From the NCBI RefSeq assembly GCF_900109955.1, contig NZ_FOJB01000001.1:2356001-2420000 (forward strand): a stretch of 64,000 nt of DNA, in the 5' to 3' direction. The notes under the pieces were generated by a model that saw only the letters and a program-made list of their open reading frames with translations, was not told where the DNA came from and made no database searches. The stretch is from Aliiroseovarius sediminilitoris (GTDB lineage Bacteria; Pseudomonadota; Alphaproteobacteria; Rhodobacterales; Rhodobacteraceae). The first letter of the stretch is position 1. The number at the start of each line of letters is the position of its first letter. Of this stretch, positions 1 to 8,785 are shown one piece after another. The translations under genes were made by a program, and so were the position numbers.

Positions 1-1
1 C

Positions 2-259
<258 letters not shown>

Positions 260-351
260 CTGACCTTTGGCTTATCGTAGCGACGGTTTCCGGTGCTGAT
301 CTTGTGTTGCAAGGATGCGTTGATGGAAAATCATTTCAACACATTCCAGAT

Positions 352-384
352 CACCGCCGTCGACCGACCGGCGGCGGTGGTTTT
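352..384 (+). terminator. probable intrinsic terminator after GMC gene
   Basis: CACCGCCG (352-359) pairs perfectly with CGGCGGTG (372-379) around a 12-base loop and is followed by GTTTT. It lies about 90 bases beyond the GMC stop codon. The T-run is short, so termination strength is uncertain. Confidence 0.5.
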
Positions 385-585
385 CGTTCGCCTGTAAAGC
401 GGACATGCGACATATTCGCTTTTGAAGAGCACTCTGCGGAAAGATGCTCAACATCCACGATCTGTTCGAAGTGGTCAAAGATGTATTGTTGTTCAATTTC
501 GCCGCGATGAGTTGCGTGGTCTAGCCCGGCGCCAACACATAGGTCACGATGCTTGAACGTTGGGGCAAGACACGCAGGGCCATCC

Positions 586-620
586 CGCCCGGCGCGCCTC
601 ACTGTTGCGCGGGCCGGGCG
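586..620. repeat. GC-rich inverted repeat
   Basis: CGCCCGGCGCGC (586-597) is complementary to GCGCGGGCCGGGCG (607-620) apart from a two-base GG bulge, with a 9-base loop. It can form a very stable hairpin about 65 bases upstream of the promoter of the regulator gene. It could be a second terminator for the upstream gene or a structural element; no T-run follows directly. Confidence 0.45.
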
Positions 621-685
621 CGTATCGTTTCTGTTCGTGGCACCTCCTCGTCAAAGTTTAGAATTTACGAAATCGACATATTTTC

Positions 686-714
686 TTGACGTTTTGCCAA
701 GGGCGCTCTTATCT
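686..714 (+). promoter_or_regulatory. sigma70-type promoter of the LacI-family gene
   Basis: TTGACG (686-691) and TTATCT (709-714) are separated by exactly 17 bases in an AT-rich stretch just before the regulator start at 758. Assigned by resemblance to the -35/-10 consensus only. Confidence 0.5.
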
Positions 715-757
715 TTATATTTATCGCGCGTCGCGTTCATAGGCTTCAGGTGTCAAA

Positions 758-1789
758 ATGGGTCAACTAAAAATTCGCAATATGGAAGAATTCGCGTCGA
801 TAAGCGGCATTTCCCGCCCGACCGTGTCCAAATATTTCAATGATCCTGACAGCGTGCGCACCTCAACCCGGGCGAAAATTGAGGCCGCTCTCAAGAAGTA
901 TGATTACCAGCCCAACGTGTTTGCGATGAACCAGAACAGGCGCACGACCAAAAACATTGGTATCGTGGTTCCAAATCTTGCTGACCCATTTTTTTCCGAA
1001 ATTGGACGCCGCGTCGAGTTGGCCTGTATAAAGGCGGGTTATAGCCCAATCCTGCTCAGCTCGCACGGCAGCCCGGACATGGAGCGGGAAAACCTGCATT
1101 CTCTGAGGTCTCTTAAACCGGCGGGGGTGCTGCTCGCACCGTTCGGAAGGATGTCAGACAAGGATGCCGTTCAAGCCTTTGACGAAGATTTCCCGCTCGT
1201 TCTGTTTGACGCCAATATGAACGATATCGGTCAGGCTTTCGTAGGGACAGACAATTCCCAAAGTGTTGGTCTCATCGTTGAATACCTTTGCCGAAGCGGT
1301 GAAGCACCCTGCTTCTTCGAGATGAAATCCCCAACGAACCCCAATGCCAACAAACGCCACCAAGCCTATGTTGACAGTATGGAACGACATGGCTTCGAGC
1401 CTCGAATATTTCAGGCTGACGGCGACGGTTGGGACTTCGAGGAGATCGGCTGCATCGAAGGCGGACGGTTGCTTTCGTCCAAGGCGTTTAACACCAACAC
1501 AATCCTGTGCAGCAACGACCGTTTGGCGATCGGCATGCTTTCGGCGGCATATGGTCTGGGCTTGCAGGTGGGGCATGGCGCTGGTTGCGACCTTCGGATT
1601 GCCGGTCATGATGATCACCCGTTTTCCAGATTTACCTGCCCCCCGCTGACGACGATCGCGCAAGATTACGAAGCCATTGCGAATCGAGCCGTGGATGAAT
1701 TGTTCGGTATGCTAGAGAAAGAAGAACGCCTCTCCGATCGAACAGAGACGACATTTGAAGGGCGGCTGGTGATGAGAGACTCTGCCTAA
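758..1789 (+). CDS. LacI family transcriptional regulator (probable polyol operon repressor)
   Basis: 343 residues, the normal LacI/GalR length. The N-terminus carries the helix-turn-helix (about residues 8-27, EEFASISGISRPTVSKYF) followed by the hinge region ending in YQPN. The rest reads as a periplasmic-binding-protein-like ligand domain (GIVVPNLADPFFSEIGRR, later CSNDRLAIGML and AGHDDHPFSR). It lies immediately upstream of, and in the same direction as, the polyol transport and oxidation operon. By analogy it probably represses that operon and is released by a polyol or an oxidation product; the ligand itself is not visible from the sequence. The start has only a weak ribosome-binding site (CAGGTG). 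An internal ATG at 782 is an alternative start that would still keep the DNA-binding domain. Confidence 0.88.
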   Translation: MGQLKIRNMEEFASISGISRPTVSKYFNDPDSVRTSTRAKIEAALKKYDYQPNVFAMNQNRRTTKNIGIVVPNLADPFFSEIGRRVELACIKAGYSPILLSSHGSPDMERENLHSLRSLKPAGVLLAPFGRMSDKDAVQAFDEDFPLVLFDANMNDIGQAFVGTDNSQSVGLIVEYLCRSGEAPCFFEMKSPTNPNANKRHQAYVDSMERHGFEPRIFQADGDGWDFEEIGCIEGGRLLSSKAFNTNTILCSNDRLAIGMLSAAYGLGLQVGHGAGCDLRIAGHDDHPFSRFTCPPLTTIAQDYEAIANRAVDELFGMLEKEERLSDRTETTFEGRLVMRDSA

Positions 1790-1818
1790 GCTATTGCTTT
1801 CGCACCCGTGTTTATTAT

Positions 1819-1836
1819 TTTTTACGCGCGCAAAAA
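1819..1836. promoter_or_regulatory. palindromic operator candidate upstream of the polyol operon
   Basis: TTTTTA-CGCGCG-CAAAAA is an 18-base near-perfect palindrome with a self-complementary centre, as expected for LacI-family operators, which have a central CG. It sits just upstream of the -35 element of the smoE promoter. Binding by the adjacent regulator is inference. Confidence 0.45.
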
Positions 1837-1841
1837 TTTAA

Positions 1842-1871
1842 TTGACTTCGCGTCATCAGCTTGAGTATTCT
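1842..1871 (+). promoter_or_regulatory. promoter of the polyol transport operon
   Basis: TTGACT (1842-1847) and TATTCT (1866-1871) with an 18-base spacer precede the strong ribosome-binding site AGGAGGAG and the start at 1904. Confidence 0.5.
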
Positions 1872-1903
1872 GATCTCATCATCCAACCAGGAGGAGATTT
1901 CGG

Positions 1904-3208
1904 ATGTCATATAAAAGAACACTCTATGCTGCGACGGCGATTGCGCTCGTTACAGCTGGCGGTGCAACTGCCGAGAATTTGGTGATTGCGACCGTGAACA
2001 ACGGCGACATGATCCGCATGCAGGGTCTGACACAGGACTTCACAGACAAGACCGGTCACACGGTTGAGTGGGTCACTCTGGAAGAAAACGTACTTCGTCA
2101 GCGCGTCACAACAGATATCGCAGCCAAGGGTGGCTCGTTCGATATCATGACGATCGGTATGTACGAGACACCGATCTGGGCTGCCAACGGCTGGCTTATC
2201 CCCATGGATGACCTTTCCGCCGAATACGACGCCGACGACATCCTGCCCGCAATGCGGGGCGGCCTGTCCTATGAAGGGACGCTCTATGCGGCACCGTTCT
2301 ACGGCGAAAGCTCGATGATCATGTATCGCACCGATCTGATGGAAAAAGCCGGCCTGGAAATGCCCAAGGACCCGACTTGGACCTTCATTCGCGAAGCCGC
2401 TGCTGCAATGACCGACCGCGACAACGACATCAACGGCATCTGCCTGCGCGGCAAGGCTGGTTGGGGTGAAGGCGGTGCCTTCATCACGGCGATGTCGAAC
2501 TCGTTCGGCGCACGCTGGTTCGACGAAGACTGGAACGCCCAGTTCGACACGCAGCCCTGGGCTGACACTCTGAACTTCTATGTCGGCATGATGAATGAAT
2601 CCGGACCGAACGGTTATGCGACCAACGGGTTCAACGAAAACCTGAACCTGTTCCAGCAGGGCAAATGCGGCATGTGGATCGACGCCACGGTGGCGGCGTC
2701 CTTCGTAACCAACCCCGAAGATTCCGAAGTTGCTGACAAAGTTGGCTTCGCTTTGGCACCCGACAATGGTTTGGGCAAGCGCTCGAACTGGTTGTGGGCA
2801 TGGGCTCTGGCGGTTCCCGCCGGGACGCAAAAAGAAGCAGCTGCGAAATCATTCATCGAATGGGCCACTTCGAAAGACTACATTGAACTGGTTGCTGCAA
2901 ACGAAGGTTGGGCAAACGTGCCTCCGGGTGCCCGCACATCGCTGTACGAGAACCCCAACTACCAAGAAGTTCCTTTCGCTGCGATGACGCTGGAATCGAT
3001 CCTGTCGGCTGATCCGAACAACCCAACCGTGGACCCAGTTCCTTACGTTGGTGTTCAGTTCGCAGCGATCCCGGAATTTGCAGGTATCGCAACTGAGGTA
3101 AGTCAAGAGTTCTCGGCTGTTTATGCCGGTCAGCAGTCTGTGGAAGAGGCGCTTGCCAAAGCACAAGCTCTGACAAATGACGCAATGGAAGCCGCTGGCT
3201 ACCGCTAA
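1904..3208 (+). CDS. smoE: sorbitol/mannitol ABC transporter substrate-binding protein
   Basis: 434 residues. The N-terminus has a Sec signal peptide (short basic region, hydrophobic stretch, likely cleavage after GGATA, before ENLVIATVNN), so the mature protein is periplasmic. The sequence has the form of a family 1 solute-binding protein for sugars and polyols. It is the first gene of a six-gene operon with two permeases, an ATPase, an SDR sorbitol dehydrogenase and a polyol-specific mannitol dehydrogenase. This is the smo gene set known from Rhodobacter, and it supports the polyol assignment more than the binding protein alone could. A very good Shine-Dalgarno (AGGAGGAG) sits before the ATG. 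A hairpin after the stop may keep expression of this gene higher than that of the permeases. Confidence 0.9.
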   Translation: MSYKRTLYAATAIALVTAGGATAENLVIATVNNGDMIRMQGLTQDFTDKTGHTVEWVTLEENVLRQRVTTDIAAKGGSFDIMTIGMYETPIWAANGWLIPMDDLSAEYDADDILPAMRGGLSYEGTLYAAPFYGESSMIMYRTDLMEKAGLEMPKDPTWTFIREAAAAMTDRDNDINGICLRGKAGWGEGGAFITAMSNSFGARWFDEDWNAQFDTQPWADTLNFYVGMMNESGPNGYATNGFNENLNLFQQGKCGMWIDATVAASFVTNPEDSEVADKVGFALAPDNGLGKRSNWLWAWALAVPAGTQKEAAAKSFIEWATSKDYIELVAANEGWANVPPGARTSLYENPNYQEVPFAAMTLESILSADPNNPTVDPVPYVGVQFAAIPEFAGIATEVSQEFSAVYAGQQSVEEALAKAQALTNDAMEAAGYR

Positions 3209-3218
3209 ACGCGTCCTT

Positions 3219-3260
3219 GATCCGGGGGGCAACGCACTCTCCCTTTGTGCTCCCCGGATC
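3219..3260 (+). promoter_or_regulatory. stem-loop between binding-protein and permease genes
   Basis: GATCCGGGGGGCA (3219-3231) pairs with TGCTCCCCGGATC (3248-3260), a 13-base stem with a single G-T wobble and a 16-base loop. There is no following T-run, so it is more likely an mRNA-stabilising or attenuating hairpin than a full terminator. Similar hairpins follow malE-type genes in other ABC operons. Confidence 0.6.
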
Positions 3261-3332
3261 TCACACAAGTCTTTCAAAAACACGGCTCCGTTCATGATAG
3301 GCTAAAGTCTATCAACAGAGGAGGTATGCCCA

Positions 3333-4199
3333 ATGGCAACCCAACATTCCCGATCAGCAGCCCGCATCATGATGGCCCCAGCAGTTATTCTGCTTCTTGG
3401 CTGGATGCTCGTGCCCCTGATCATGACGCTGGTCTTCTCATTCAAGAAATACCTTCCGCTGCGCGGCGGCGACCTTGGGTGGGTTGGCTTCGAAAACTAT
3501 GTGCGCTTTGTCAGTTCCAGTGCTTTTTGGCCGTCAGTGCTTGCAACATTGACGATCGTCGGTGGCGTGCTGGTGATTACACTCGTATTGGGCGTAGTGC
3601 TGGCGATCCTGCTTAACCAGCCAATGTGGGGTCAAGGGGTCGTCCGTATTCTGGTGATCGCGCCGTTTTTCGTCATGCCGACCGTTTCCGCGCTGGTCTG
3701 GAAGAACATGTTCCTGGACCCGACCAATGGGCTGTTTGCTCATCTATGGCGCTTCTTTGGTGCCGAGCCGGTGTCGTGGCTGTCGGAAGCATCGCTATCG
3801 TCCATCGTTCTGATCGTGTCCTGGCAGTGGTTGCCCTTTGCGACGCTGATCCTGCTGACCGCGATCCAGTCACTTGACAGCGAGCAGTTGGAGGCCGCCG
3901 AAATGGATGGTGCCCCACCGCTCAAGCGTTTTGCTTTCATCACGCTCCCACACCTGAGCCGTGCGATCACAATCGTGCTGCTTATCCAGACGATCTTTCT
4001 GCTGGCAATCTTCGCTGAGATTTTCGTGACAACCGGTGGTGCATTCGGCACTCGGACGCTCACGTATCTTATCTTCCAGCGTGTGCTCGAAAGTCAGAAC
4101 GTCGGCTTAGGCTCGGCCGGTGGCGTATATGCAATCATTCTCGCCAACATCGTTGCCATCTTCCTGATGCGCATCGTCGGCAAGAACCTGGACGCGTGA
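3333..4199 (+). CDS. smoF: sorbitol/mannitol ABC transporter permease
   Basis: 288 residues with about six hydrophobic membrane segments, the MalF/UgpA type of inner-membrane permease. The EAA loop that contacts the ATPase is visible as LEAAEMDGAPPLKRFAFITLP around residues 187-207. It is preceded by GAGGAGG with suitable spacing. An out-of-frame ATG lies at 3325, so the start at 3333 was chosen because it keeps the family frame. Only 10 bases separate it from the next permease gene. It acts as a heterodimer with that protein to move the polyol across the cytoplasmic membrane. Confidence 0.92.
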   Translation: MATQHSRSAARIMMAPAVILLLGWMLVPLIMTLVFSFKKYLPLRGGDLGWVGFENYVRFVSSSAFWPSVLATLTIVGGVLVITLVLGVVLAILLNQPMWGQGVVRILVIAPFFVMPTVSALVWKNMFLDPTNGLFAHLWRFFGAEPVSWLSEASLSSIVLIVSWQWLPFATLILLTAIQSLDSEQLEAAEMDGAPPLKRFAFITLPHLSRAITIVLLIQTIFLLAIFAEIFVTTGGAFGTRTLTYLIFQRVLESQNVGLGSAGGVYAIILANIVAIFLMRIVGKNLDA

Positions 4200-4209
4200 G
4201 GAACACATA

Positions 4210-5040
4210 ATGGCTCGCTCAGTAACTCAACAACGCAAGATCATCAATACGACCGCCGCTTGGGCTGTCGGTCTGCTGATCTTCTTCCCAATCCTCTGGA
4301 CCATCCTGACAAGCTTCAAAACCGAAGCCACGGCTATTGCGGATCCCCCTGTGTTCCTTGCCTTCAACTGGACACTGGAAAACTACACCGCAGTCATGGA
4401 GCGTTCAAACTACGCCAAGTTCCTGTGGAACTCGATCATCATCGCGGGCGGCTCGACCATCCTTGGCATCATGATTGCAGTTCCCGCAGCTTGGTCCATG
4501 GCGTTCGTGCCCGGAAAGCGGACAAAGGACATCCTGCTCTGGATGCTGTCGACCAAGATGCTACCGGCGGTGGGTGTGCTATACCCTATCTATCTGATCT
4601 GCATCAAACTGGGGATACTGGACAGTCGCATCGCGCTGGTCATCATCCTGATGCTGATGAACCTGCCGATCATCGTCTGGATGCTTTATACCTACTTCCG
4701 CGAGATCCCCGGCGAAATCCTTGAAGCGGCACGCATGGATGGCGCGTCGCTGCGGGAAGAGATCCTTTATATTCTCACGCCAATGGCGATCCCCGGAATT
4801 GCCTCAACCTTGCTGTTGAACTTCATCCTGGCATGGAACGAGGCCTTCTGGACCCTGAACCTGACCGCAGCAAACGCGGCACCACTGACAGCGTTCATCG
4901 CAAGCTACTCCAGCCCCGAAGGCCTGTTCTTCGCCAAACTCAGTGCAGCCTCGACCATGGCCATCGCACCGATCCTCATTCTCGGCTGGTTCAGCCAGAA
5001 ACAACTCGTTAGCGGCCTGACTTTCGGCGCTGTGAAATAA
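4210..5040 (+). CDS. smoG: sorbitol/mannitol ABC transporter permease
   Basis: 276 residues, MalG-type permease with about six membrane helices. The EAA motif reads LEAARMDGASLREEILYI near residues 172-189. The C-terminus ends in the SGLTFGAVK form usual for sugar permeases of this class. It pairs with the preceding permease. The next gene, the ATPase, begins 11 bases later. The start ATG at 4210 lies 10 bases after the upstream stop with a GAGGAACA ribosome-binding site. Confidence 0.92.
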   Translation: MARSVTQQRKIINTTAAWAVGLLIFFPILWTILTSFKTEATAIADPPVFLAFNWTLENYTAVMERSNYAKFLWNSIIIAGGSTILGIMIAVPAAWSMAFVPGKRTKDILLWMLSTKMLPAVGVLYPIYLICIKLGILDSRIALVIILMLMNLPIIVWMLYTYFREIPGEILEAARMDGASLREEILYILTPMAIPGIASTLLLNFILAWNEAFWTLNLTAANAAPLTAFIASYSSPEGLFFAKLSAASTMAIAPILILGWFSQKQLVSGLTFGAVK

Positions 5041-5051
5041 GGAACTGACCA

Positions 5052-6068
5052 ATGGGACAAATCAAACTCAACCAAGTGACCAAAAGCTTCGGTGAAGTCG
5101 AAGTCATTCCACCGCTTGATCTCACAATCGAAGACGGAGAGTTCACGGTGTTCGTCGGCCCCTCGGGCTGCGGCAAGTCAACACTGCTCCGCCTCATCGC
5201 GGGCCTTGAGGACATCACATCAGGGCATATCGAGATCGACGGCGCAGATGCGACCAACGTGCCCCCCGCAAAACGCGGTCTGGCAATGGTGTTCCAATCC
5301 TACGCGCTTTACCCGCATATGTCGGTGCGCAAGAACATTGCGTTCCCGATGAAAATGGCGGGCGTGCCCGAGGACGAACAGAAACGTCGGATCGAGAACG
5401 CGGCCAAAGCGTTGAACCTGACCGATTATCTTGACCGCAAACCCGGTCAACTGTCGGGTGGCCAGCGTCAGCGGGTCGCCATCGGCCGGTCGATCGTGCG
5501 AGAGCCTGCGGCGTTCCTGTTTGACGAACCATTGTCGAACCTCGACGCCGCCCTTCGGGTCGGGATGCGCCTTGAAATCAGCGAGCTTCACAAGCGGCTT
5601 GAGACAACGATGATCTATGTGACCCACGATCAGGTCGAAGCCATGACCATGGCTGACAAGATCGTCGTGTTGCGCGCCGGGTTCATTGAACAGGTCGGAT
5701 CCCCGCTGGAACTGTATCACGAGCCACGCAACGAATTTGTCGCAGGCTTTATCGGCTCACCCAAGATGAACCTGATGAAGGGGGCAGAGGCGGAAAAACA
5801 TGGTGCCGCAACGATCGGCATCCGGCCCGAGCATACCGACGTCAGCACCACCGAAGGCACCTGGAAAGGCATCGTCGGCGTGGCCGAGCATCTGGGGTCG
5901 GACACGTTCATCCACGTCCATGAAACCGGACTGGACACAGGCCCCGGCGATATGTTCACGGTGCGGATCACCGGCGACATCCAGGTCAAGCATGGTGACG
6001 AGATCTACCTCACACCACAGCTCGACAAGCTGCACAAATTTGACGCTCAGGGCCTGAGAATCAACTGA
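5052..6068 (+). CDS. smoK: sorbitol/mannitol ABC transporter ATP-binding protein
   Basis: 338 residues. Walker A is GPSGCGKST (near residue 37), the signature is LSGGQRQR, Walker B is AAFLFDEP, and the switch His is in [15 protein letters not shown]. The C-terminal third is the regulatory OB-like domain of the MalK/UgpC subfamily. The protein energises the two preceding permeases. Its stop codon overlaps the start of the sorbitol dehydrogenase gene (TGATG), so the genes are translationally coupled. Confidence 0.93.
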   Translation: MGQIKLNQVTKSFGEVEVIPPLDLTIEDGEFTVFVGPSGCGKSTLLRLIAGLEDITSGHIEIDGADATNVPPAKRGLAMVFQSYALYPHMSVRKNIAFPMKMAGVPEDEQKRRIENAAKALNLTDYLDRKPGQLSGGQRQRVAIGRSIVREPAAFLFDEPLSNLDAALRVGMRLEISELHKRLETTMIYVTHDQVEAMTMADKIVVLRAGFIEQVGSPLELYHEPRNEFVAGFIGSPKMNLMKGAEAEKHGAATIGIRPEHTDVSTTEGTWKGIVGVAEHLGSDTFIHVHETGLDTGPGDMFTVRITGDIQVKHGDEIYLTPQLDKLHKFDAQGLRIN

Positions 6069-6838
6069 TGCAGTTGGCTGGCAAAACAGCACTGATAACA
6101 GGGGCCGCCCGGGGTATCGGGCGGGCCTTTGCCGAGGCCTATGTCAACGAGGGCGCTAAGGTTGCCATTGCCGACATCGACCTGGACCGTGCGAAAGCCA
6201 CAGCCAACCAGATTGGCGACAGCGCATTCTCTGTCCATATGGATGTTACGGATCAGGCCAGTATCGAAAAGGCCATGGCCAAAACTATCAACCATTTTGG
6301 GCAGATCGACATCCTGATCAACAACGCGGCGCTCTTTACCGCAGCACCCATCGTCGAGATTGAGCGTGATGATTACCAACGCGTCTTCGATATCAATGTC
6401 GGGGGCACGCTTTTCACCATGCAGGCCGCCGCGCGCCACATGATCGAACGCGGCCAAGGTGGCAAGATCATCAATATGGCAAGTCAGGCCGGTCGGCGCG
6501 GCGAGGCGCTTGTTGCGGTTTATTGCGCCACAAAGGCCGCCGTGATCAGCCTGACCCAGTCGGCCGGACTTGATCTGATCAAGCACGGTATCAACGTCAA
6601 CGCGATCTCACCGGGTGTGGTCGATGGCGAACACTGGGACGGCGTGGATGCGTTTTTTGCCAAGTATGAGAACAAGGCACCCGGACAAAAGAAACAGGAA
6701 GTTGGCGATGCCGTGCCCTTTGGGCGCATGGGCACGCCAGAAGATTTAACCGGCATGGCCGTCTTTCTGGCCAGCGACGCGGCGGATTATATCGTCGCGC
6801 AAACCTACAACGTGGATGGTGGACAATGGATGAGCTGA
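6068..6838 (+). CDS. smoS: sorbitol dehydrogenase (SDR family)
   Basis: 256 residues, classical short-chain dehydrogenase. The nucleotide-binding GAARGIGRA lies near residues 12-20, NNAA follows near 90, the catalytic pair is in VYCATKAAV (Tyr and Lys four residues apart), and the C-terminus ends in NVDGGQWMS as in Rhodobacter SmoS. It oxidises D-sorbitol to D-fructose with NAD+ and may also accept galactitol, which is known for the family. It overlaps the ATPase gene by one base and the mannitol dehydrogenase gene by 13 bases, showing one transcriptional unit. Confidence 0.93.
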   Translation: MQLAGKTALITGAARGIGRAFAEAYVNEGAKVAIADIDLDRAKATANQIGDSAFSVHMDVTDQASIEKAMAKTINHFGQIDILINNAALFTAAPIVEIERDDYQRVFDINVGGTLFTMQAAARHMIERGQGGKIINMASQAGRRGEALVAVYCATKAAVISLTQSAGLDLIKHGINVNAISPGVVDGEHWDGVDAFFAKYENKAPGQKKQEVGDAVPFGRMGTPEDLTGMAVFLASDAADYIVAQTYNVDGGQWMS

Positions 6839-8319
6839 TCTCCCTTTCGAATGCGACCCTTGACCAACTGAACGTCGAACGCCCCCTCTATGACCGTGCG
6901 GCGTTGAAGCCCGGCATCGTGCATATCGGCGTCGGCAATTTCCACCGCGCCCATCAGGCATGGTATCTGCACCGTCTGATGCAGGCTGGCAAAGCCTTGG
7001 ATTGGGCGATTATCGGTGCTGGCGTGCGCCCCTATGATGCCGCGATGCGGGACAAACTATTGGCGCAGGATTGCTTGACCACGTTGATCGAGCTTGACCC
7101 GGAGAACGTCTCTGCCGAAGTTGTCGGTTCGATGATCGACTACCTCCCGATCGAGGACGGCAACGCATCGCTTATCCGCCAAATGGCAGACCCCGCCATT
7201 CGCATTGTCGCCATGACCGTTACCGAAAGCGGTTACTATGTTGATCCCGTCACTAAAGGGTTCAACGCCGCGCATCCTGATCTTGTGCACGACGCCGCCC
7301 ACCCTGACGCGCCCCGCACCGCGTTTGGTGCCATGGTTGCCGCGCTTCGGCTGCGTCGTGACGCAGGCCTTGGGCCCTTTACCGGCCTCAGCTGCGACAA
7401 CCTGCAAGGCAACGGCAACATCCTGCGCCAGACGGTTGTGTCACTTGCGGCCATGTCCGACCCCAACCTTGCAAGCTGGATCGACACCAACGCCACGTTC
7501 CCCAATTCCATGGTCGATTGCATCGCACCGGCCACCGGCCCAAAAGAACTGGCCCTTGCGGCGGACTTTGGCATCAAAGATGCCGCCGTTGTCACCCACG
7601 AAGCCTATCGCCAATGGGTGATCGAGGACAACTTCTGCGCCGGACGGCCGGATTGGGATGAAGTTGGCGCAACCTTTTCGGATGATGTCCACGCCTTTGA
7701 GACCATGAAAATCCGCATCCTGAACGCGGGGCACCAGGTCATCGCAAATGTCGGCGAAATCCTCGGCATGGAAACCATTGCCGAATGCATGGCACATCCC
7801 GGCATCTTGGCGTTTTTCGACAAAGTTCAAAGGACCGAAATCGCTGTGACCGTTGACCCGGTTCCCGGTCGCACCCCCGCTCAATATGTTGACTTGATCG
7901 TCAAGCGGTTCTCGAACCCACGGATTATCGACACGACACGCCGTGTGGCGTTCGACGGCTCCGCGCGTCATACGGGCTTTGTCTTGCCGATCGTGCGCGA
8001 TCAGCTTGCAGCCGGGCGCAGTGTGGACGGCCTTGCGCTGGTCGAAGCACTTTGGGCCCGCATGTGCGCCGGAACCCGCGAAGATGGCACCGACATCGAG
8101 GCCAACGATCCAATCTGGGCTGAACTCACATTAGTTGCGCATGCAGCAAAAGAGCGCCCTCGGGCATGGCTGGAGCAAAGTAAAATCTACGGCGACTTGG
8201 CAAGTTCAGAAACATTTTCTGATACTTTCCACAAATGGCTTTCGATGATCTGGGTCCAAGGCTGCGAAGCTGCCCTGAGCGAGTATGCAGAGGTGGCGCG
8301 TGAAGAGGCGTCTGCCTAG
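6826..8319 (+). CDS. mtlK: mannitol 2-dehydrogenase
   Basis: 497 residues, a polyol-specific long-chain dehydrogenase. The N-terminal domain carries the nucleotide-binding GVGNFHRAHQAWYL. The catalytic pattern K-x4-N-x2-H is seen in KIRILNAGHQV. It converts D-mannitol to D-fructose with NAD+ in the cytoplasm and is the last gene of the polyol operon, overlapping smoS. No fructokinase follows in the window, so the fructose must be phosphorylated by an enzyme encoded elsewhere. Confidence 0.93.
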   Translation: MDELISLSNATLDQLNVERPLYDRAALKPGIVHIGVGNFHRAHQAWYLHRLMQAGKALDWAIIGAGVRPYDAAMRDKLLAQDCLTTLIELDPENVSAEVVGSMIDYLPIEDGNASLIRQMADPAIRIVAMTVTESGYYVDPVTKGFNAAHPDLVHDAAHPDAPRTAFGAMVAALRLRRDAGLGPFTGLSCDNLQGNGNILRQTVVSLAAMSDPNLASWIDTNATFPNSMVDCIAPATGPKELALAADFGIKDAAVVTHEAYRQWVIEDNFCAGRPDWDEVGATFSDDVHAFETMKIRILNAGHQVIANVGEILGMETIAECMAHPGILAFFDKVQRTEIAVTVDPVPGRTPAQYVDLIVKRFSNPRIIDTTRRVAFDGSARHTGFVLPIVRDQLAAGRSVDGLALVEALWARMCAGTREDGTDIEANDPIWAELTLVAHAAKERPRAWLEQSKIYGDLASSETFSDTFHKWLSMIWVQGCEAALSEYAEVAREEASA

Positions 8320-8496
8320 CTGGTAATGTGGCTCGAAGAAAAGGGCTTCCTTGGCCCCGGTTGACTTTTGAGATTAAAGGCAACGATCCAGATATCCGCG
8401 AAGAGAGACCGTAACGATCACTACCGGCCACTCTCAGGTGCCATAGGGCTTTTGTTTTCGCCTCTGAGATTATTATTATTGTTTGCAAGAAAAGAG

Positions 8497-8586
8497 TGGC
8501 GGAGGAGGTGGGATTCGAACCCACGGTAGACTTTCACCTACGTCGGTTTTCAAGACCGGTGCATTCAACCACTCTGCCACTCCTCC
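8497..8586 (-). tRNA. tRNA-Ser (anticodon UGA)
   Basis: A 90-base minus-strand gene with acceptor arms GGAGGAG and CTCCTCC, an encoded CCA end, TTCGAAT in the T loop and a long variable arm typical of serine tRNAs. The anticodon loop CTTGAAA gives UGA. It lies alone between the polyol operon and the SPOR lipoprotein gene. Confidence 0.95.
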
Positions 8587-8785
8587 GACGAGCGAAGGGA
8601 TAGCGGTGGTTGTGCGATTCTGAAAGCAGGTTTTCGCGGGCTGGTTTCTGCCCACCGCAAGATCGCGTTGCGCGAGAGCCTTTTCACGCGTGCGATGTAT
8701 CGTTAGACTACCGCATAATCGGGATCGATACCCGGCAGCAGAGCAGTTCCGGGCGCAAGGCCCGCATGACAATTAGGGGCGAGAC

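Larger units (their letters stand above)
260..757. other. intergenic region upstream of the LacI-type regulator
   Basis: About 500 bases without a convincing gene. Short open frames here overlap each other on both strands and match no family I recognise. What can be seen is a terminator-like hairpin after the GMC gene, a GC-rich inverted repeat near the middle, and an AT-rich promoter segment next to the regulator gene. Confidence 0.6.
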
